Assembly (NCBI GenBank): GCA_013350335.1 | Contig: CM023535.1 | Span: forward strand, 28,383,631-28,447,630 | Origin: Chimonanthus salicifolius | Taxonomy: Eukaryota > Streptophyta > Magnoliopsida > Laurales > Calycanthaceae | Direction: 5' to 3' | Length of the DNA stretch: 64,000 bases | Notes under the pieces: model-generated | The model's database searches: none | Told to the model about the DNA's origin: nothing | The model's input: the letters and a program-made list of their open reading frames with translations, nothing else | Shown here: positions 59,964 through 64,000 of the stretch, piece after piece | Position numbering within the stretch: the stretch's first letter is position 1 | Layout: the number at the start of each line of letters is the position of its first letter | Position numbers and translations under genes: made by a program

Positions 59964-61783
59964 ATGGGAAACAATCATGCAATATCCAAACCTCCTTACT
60001 TCGATGGATCAAACTATGCCTCGTGGAAGGCTAAGATGAGAAGTTTCTTTGTTTCCATTGACTCGTCAATTTGTGATATTGTAAAGACTGAATGGAAATA
60101 ACTCATGGAAGATAAAATGGTAGCATCCACCACAACTGTGTTGAGAACACCCAAACCTTCTGCCTCTTGGACCCCTACTGAGATAGCTGCTCATACTGCA
60201 GATGGAAAAGCCATGGATGCCCTTAATTATGCAGTTTCAGAAAGTGAATACAGGCGGATCATGACCTCTAAACCTACAAAAGAAGCATGTGAAGTTCTTG
60301 AAAGAACCCATGAGGGCACCTCAATAGTTAAGAGGTCCAAACTTCAAATCCTCCAAAATCAAATTGACACCATTAAGATGAGGGAGGATGAAGTCTTCAT
60401 GGACTTTTATTCCAAAGTCAGTGACATTGTAAATCAAATTTACGCTTTAGGGGAAGGGATAGCCGAGGACAAGGTATGTACCAAAATTGTCCGGAATCTC
60501 GCAGAAGGAATTCAAGCCCAAAGTTGTGGCCATAGAGGACAACAAAGATGTGTCCTCAATGAACATTAATGATTTGGTTGGTTCATTGCAAACCTATGAA
60601 CTACACTTTGAACAACCAAAAGATAAATCAATTGCCTTGAAATCTTCCCTAAAACAAACAAAGACTAAAGAAAAAGAAAAAAATTCGGAAGATGAACTCT
60701 CAAATGATGAAATGGCAATATTTACCAAAAAGTTTTATAAAAACTTTATAAAAAGAAATAACTTGAGAAGAATGGATAAGGGTGAACCAAGTTAAAAATA
60801 CCCAAGAAGGCAAGAGGAGTTTAGCGGGAAAGGGATATAAAAAGAGGATGTCAACGAGCAGACCTGCTTCAATTGTGGAGGAATAGGACACTACATGAGT
60901 GAGTTTCCTTCAGAGAAAATAAAGAAGGTTATGAATGCGGGTGTGACCCATGTTGAAACTTCTGGATCATAAAGTGATTCAGATGATGAGACTCAACAGA
61001 AGGTTGATGTATCAAAAGTTCTCATAACCTCGATCATATATGATCAAGAAAATTCCACAATTGAAACAGAGGAAGATGAGAGTGAAGATGATGAAAATCT
61101 TCTAGCTTCCTATAGTGCCCTATTCCTTGAGAGTGAAAGGTTAGCTAAAAAACTCAACAAAATAAAAGATGAAGACCTAAACGTCTCAAGTCAAGTGGAA
61201 GTTTTAAAAATAGAAAAATCTTTCCTAATCTCCTAACTGGAACTCTCTAATAATGAAAACACAAATCTAAAAAAGAGTAATAAAACTCTTCAAGAAGAAA
61301 TAACCATTCACTATATGGATGTCGAGAATATGTGCCATCACAATAAAATTCTTGAAGAGGATATTAAAAGACTATCTTTGGAAGTAAGGGAATTAAAATA
61401 TTACAAAGAAAAATTCCAAGATAGGTTTACCCAAGGAGATGAAAGACTTAAAAGACTCATGGTCTTGGTACCTCATCCACCAAAATACCTATGAAACATG
61501 TAGAAAAACAAGTATATCTCACCCTTCAACGGGTAAATGCAATTTTTGCCAGAAGGATGGGCATTTTAAAAGAAATTGCTATCATCTGAAGAGATACTTG
61601 GAAAAAAAATCACTAAGGTACAATAAAGGAAAGCCTAAGCTTAAACGAGATCCACCAACGCCTAATCTTAAAACAAATCCAAGGAAGGTGGATACAAGGC
61701 AAGACTCTTTAATAAGACAGATGAATCATGTCTTGAAAGAGTTGATGAATCCAAGGTTTTGGTCATCAAAGGTACGATCATAA
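59964..61783 (+). pseudogene. gag: copia Gag (copy B2), broken
   Basis: Duplicate of 4928-6746, with the same early TAA and the same lost Cys in knuckle 1. One extra G near 60507 (GAAGGAATTC for GAAGAATTC) adds a frameshift inside the main Gag domain that contig A lacks. Knuckle 2 is intact. Confidence 0.8.
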
Positions 61784-62628
61784 GGATGTGTATGCAACAC
61801 CAAATGCCATAGTCTTTGTACTAGGAGATAGACCATTAATCATGTTTTGTTGTGGTTTAAGATTCACTTCCATATCTTAGATCACTACAAATGAACTCAC
61901 AATAGACATATGAGTTCACATAGCAAAGAAATGCTATGACATGAAGAGAGGAACTGGCCACAAACAAGTCTAGAATGTACTCTTGATGGTTATAATACAT
62001 ATTCTACTTGGAAAGCCACACATTCCATTCAAAGTGTTTTTGAAAGATACAATCTTTTGAATGAGAATTGTTGTGTGTGTATGCATGATTGGATGAAATT
62101 GTGTTTGGTATATTTGTGCATGAATATGTGTTTTTCGTGCTTAGATTAGGAGCTCCATCAAGTTGCACAAATCAAGGATAACTGCTTTGCAATCTGTACC
62201 TCTCGGTGTTGTCAACATGTCGGTGAATAGACTATGTGAGTGACAACATGTCATTTCTGTGCTAAATCGAGCACTGTTGAAAAAGGAAAAATGTCGAAAG
62301 AATCGACGTGTCGGTGGAATCGACATATCAGTGAAACAGAAAGTTCAAAATAAAAAGGGATCACTTTCTGCGAAAGCGATAACACTTTCAAATTTGTTGT
62401 CTCCCCTCCCGCGAGGGTATGTGGTCACGCATTCTCCTCCCGTACCCTAGACCAGTCGATAGGACCTCTCGGGGTGATTTCTTGCCAGAAAACCATTGGG
62501 CTTTTGTTTCTCAAGTCTCTAGAAACTTGAAAATCACCGTTTTTGTGATTTTCGTAGATCTGGTAAGGGTCAGTCCCCATCCCATCCTTTTTTGAACCAG
62601 TTCTTGAGGATCTCCTCCAAGAAAAACC
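61784..62628 (+). other. copia internal non-coding region before ORF2 (B2)
   Basis: Duplicate of 6747-7591; box cluster at 62198-62345. Confidence 0.5.
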
Positions 62629-63233
62629 ATGCGTATGAAGACGGCAACTATGACACGTCCTAAGCACTCTATGGAACGAGGAGAATCCAGTAGTGCCAGT
62701 CGATGGGCCAAAAGAACCAAAAGGTCAATCTCTCACTTCTGCCTAGGTCGAGCTCTGAAAATCCTACTTATGTTCAAAAAGAACAAGAGACCCAAGCAGA
62801 AGTGGAAGAAGAGCCCATTGTTGACATAGGTGTCATCTTTGTCGAAAATGGACGAGAATGAAGGGGAGAAGAAACAGAAGAGGGCAATGGTCCTTGAACT
62901 GGTCATGAAGACCATGTTAACATTCCTGATGACACCAGTGATGGGGATAGTCATCGGTCTGAGGACCTTTGGGGAGATTCTGATGAAGAAAGAGAATATG
63001 AATACCCTCATCAAGTGAATCATAGTCTGAACAACAAGGTCTTCAGACTGGAAAAAAGGATTGACCGCCTTGAGAGATCCGTAAACAGGTTGAGGATGAC
63101 AGTCCAGGATCTTGTTGTTGCTACCTCCTTCTTTGATCGAGTTCCAAATACTCCATCTCCTCCTCGTCCTGCACCCCTCAAGATGGCTCTGCTTAGGATA
63201 GTTCTTCATTGTTTAAAAAAAATATACTTTTAG
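62629..63233 (+). pseudogene. copia ORF2 (B2), frameshifted
   Basis: Duplicate of 7592-8196 with the same stops and frameshift. The coiled coil at about 63045-63100 is preserved. Confidence 0.55.
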
Positions 63234-64000
63234 TATTTTGACTAAGCATCCATAATGCCTCCTTAACAACCACCATATGTACTCAAATGCACATTTTGTA
63301 ATCAATACAATGATACGGTTTGGTTTAGTATGATGTGTGTATTACTGTGTATAAGTCCCATATATCTCCTCGATATAATAGACTAACATGTAGCTTTGAA
63401 TGAGTTGGCTTTGTATTGGCATGTTAAAGGAGATAAGAGATCGAGAAGTGATGCTACACATAGCCTTGGAGTATGGGGAAGCACAAAATATGTGCTAGTT
63501 AGTTGTTGCCACTAATCATGACAACTTGTGGAGAAAGGAGAATGCAAGCTTGAAATCTTGAAGAAAAATCAACTAAGGGGCAGATAAGTTTGTGGGGGAG
63601 CAGAGAAGAAAAAACTAAGAAAAATAGCTTAGAGAATGGGGGAGGAAACACGAAAAAGCTAGGGACATTAGCTTAACCCTTGAAGCAATATGCTGGAAAT
63701 CAGTTCGTGCAAAGGCATACAAACCTTGTTGCACGAAAGGTGTGCACAAATTCATGGGGTGAACCATGTGTCAGATTCGATCTCAGTTAAAGAGCCAATG
63801 CAAGAAGCATGGGAGAGTGCTTGATCTTGATTCTTTCTTACTAACCCTATGTCAATTGAATGACAAAATGGGGGCGAAAATAGTAGAAGCTAGGAAGCAC
63901 ATAAAAACCAATTAGGAGAATAATTGGTGAAAGGAATATCCAACTGAAGGAGATTGAGGGAGTCTAACAATTCATTGGTGTATGGGGGAGAAAATCTTAT
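63234..64000 (+). other. copia multiple polypurine-tract region (B2), cut by window end
   Basis: Duplicate of 8197-8963. Non-coding, with GGGGGAG-type tracts at about 63591, 63638 and 63983. Confidence 0.6.

Overview
The window is intergenic plant (angiosperm) chromatin made almost entirely of nested, recombined LTR retrotransposons. No host gene, tRNA gene or rRNA gene was recognised. The evidence for a flowering plant is Tekay/Del-type Ty3/gypsy chromovirus proteins with a C-terminal chromodomain, primer-binding sites matching initiator-Met tRNA (TGGTATCAGAGC), and Sirevirus-like Ty1/copia sequences. A run of exactly 100 N at 40144-40243 is an assembly gap, so 1-40143 (contig A) and 40244-64000 (contig B) need not be true neighbours.

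Contig A. 1-9868 is a Ty1/copia (Sirevirus-like) complex: internal region A1 (1-3130), a complete 1.7-kb LTR (3131-4859), internal region A2 (4860-9215) and a truncated LTR (9216-9868). 9869-12327 holds two broken gypsy-type LTRs, one on each strand. 12328-25572 is a full-length Tekay-like element (Tekay-1) with 3.6-kb LTRs that are almost identical. Between them lie a leader, an extra ORF encoding three zinc knuckles, and an uninterrupted 1576-aa Gag-Pol with every catalytic residue checked present. 25573-30811 is the 3' half of an older relative and its LTR. 30812-32692 is the right part of a variant LTR. 32693-33296 is unassigned. 33297-39610 is a third copia copy ending in an inverted pair of LTR fragments, followed by a minus-strand gypsy LTR that runs into the gap.

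Contig B. 40244-42727 is a variant LTR sitting inside the 5' LTR of a second, decayed Tekay element (42728-52983). That element interrupted a copia LTR whose remainder (52984-53560) leads into copia internal region B1, a complete LTR and internal region B2. The stretch 55043-64000 is an almost exact copy of 1-8963, about 55,037 bp away. Most differences are one-base homopolymer indels, so recent duplication, allelic duplication and assembly artefact all remain possible.

How the parts work together. Tekay-1 carries what a self-mobilising element needs: PBS, PPT, Gag, protease, RT/RNase H, integrase and chromodomain. The copia copies keep Gag and a second ORF (ORF2) but lack pol in every copy, so they look like a non-autonomous family depending on a partner's enzymes. 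The points most worth follow-up are the three-knuckle leader ORF with its own PPT-like tract, the arrays of GGTTCGGCCA/TGGCCGAACC palindromes in the gypsy LTRs, the family-specific minisatellites at one fixed LTR position, and the pol-less Sirevirus-like family with ORF2.
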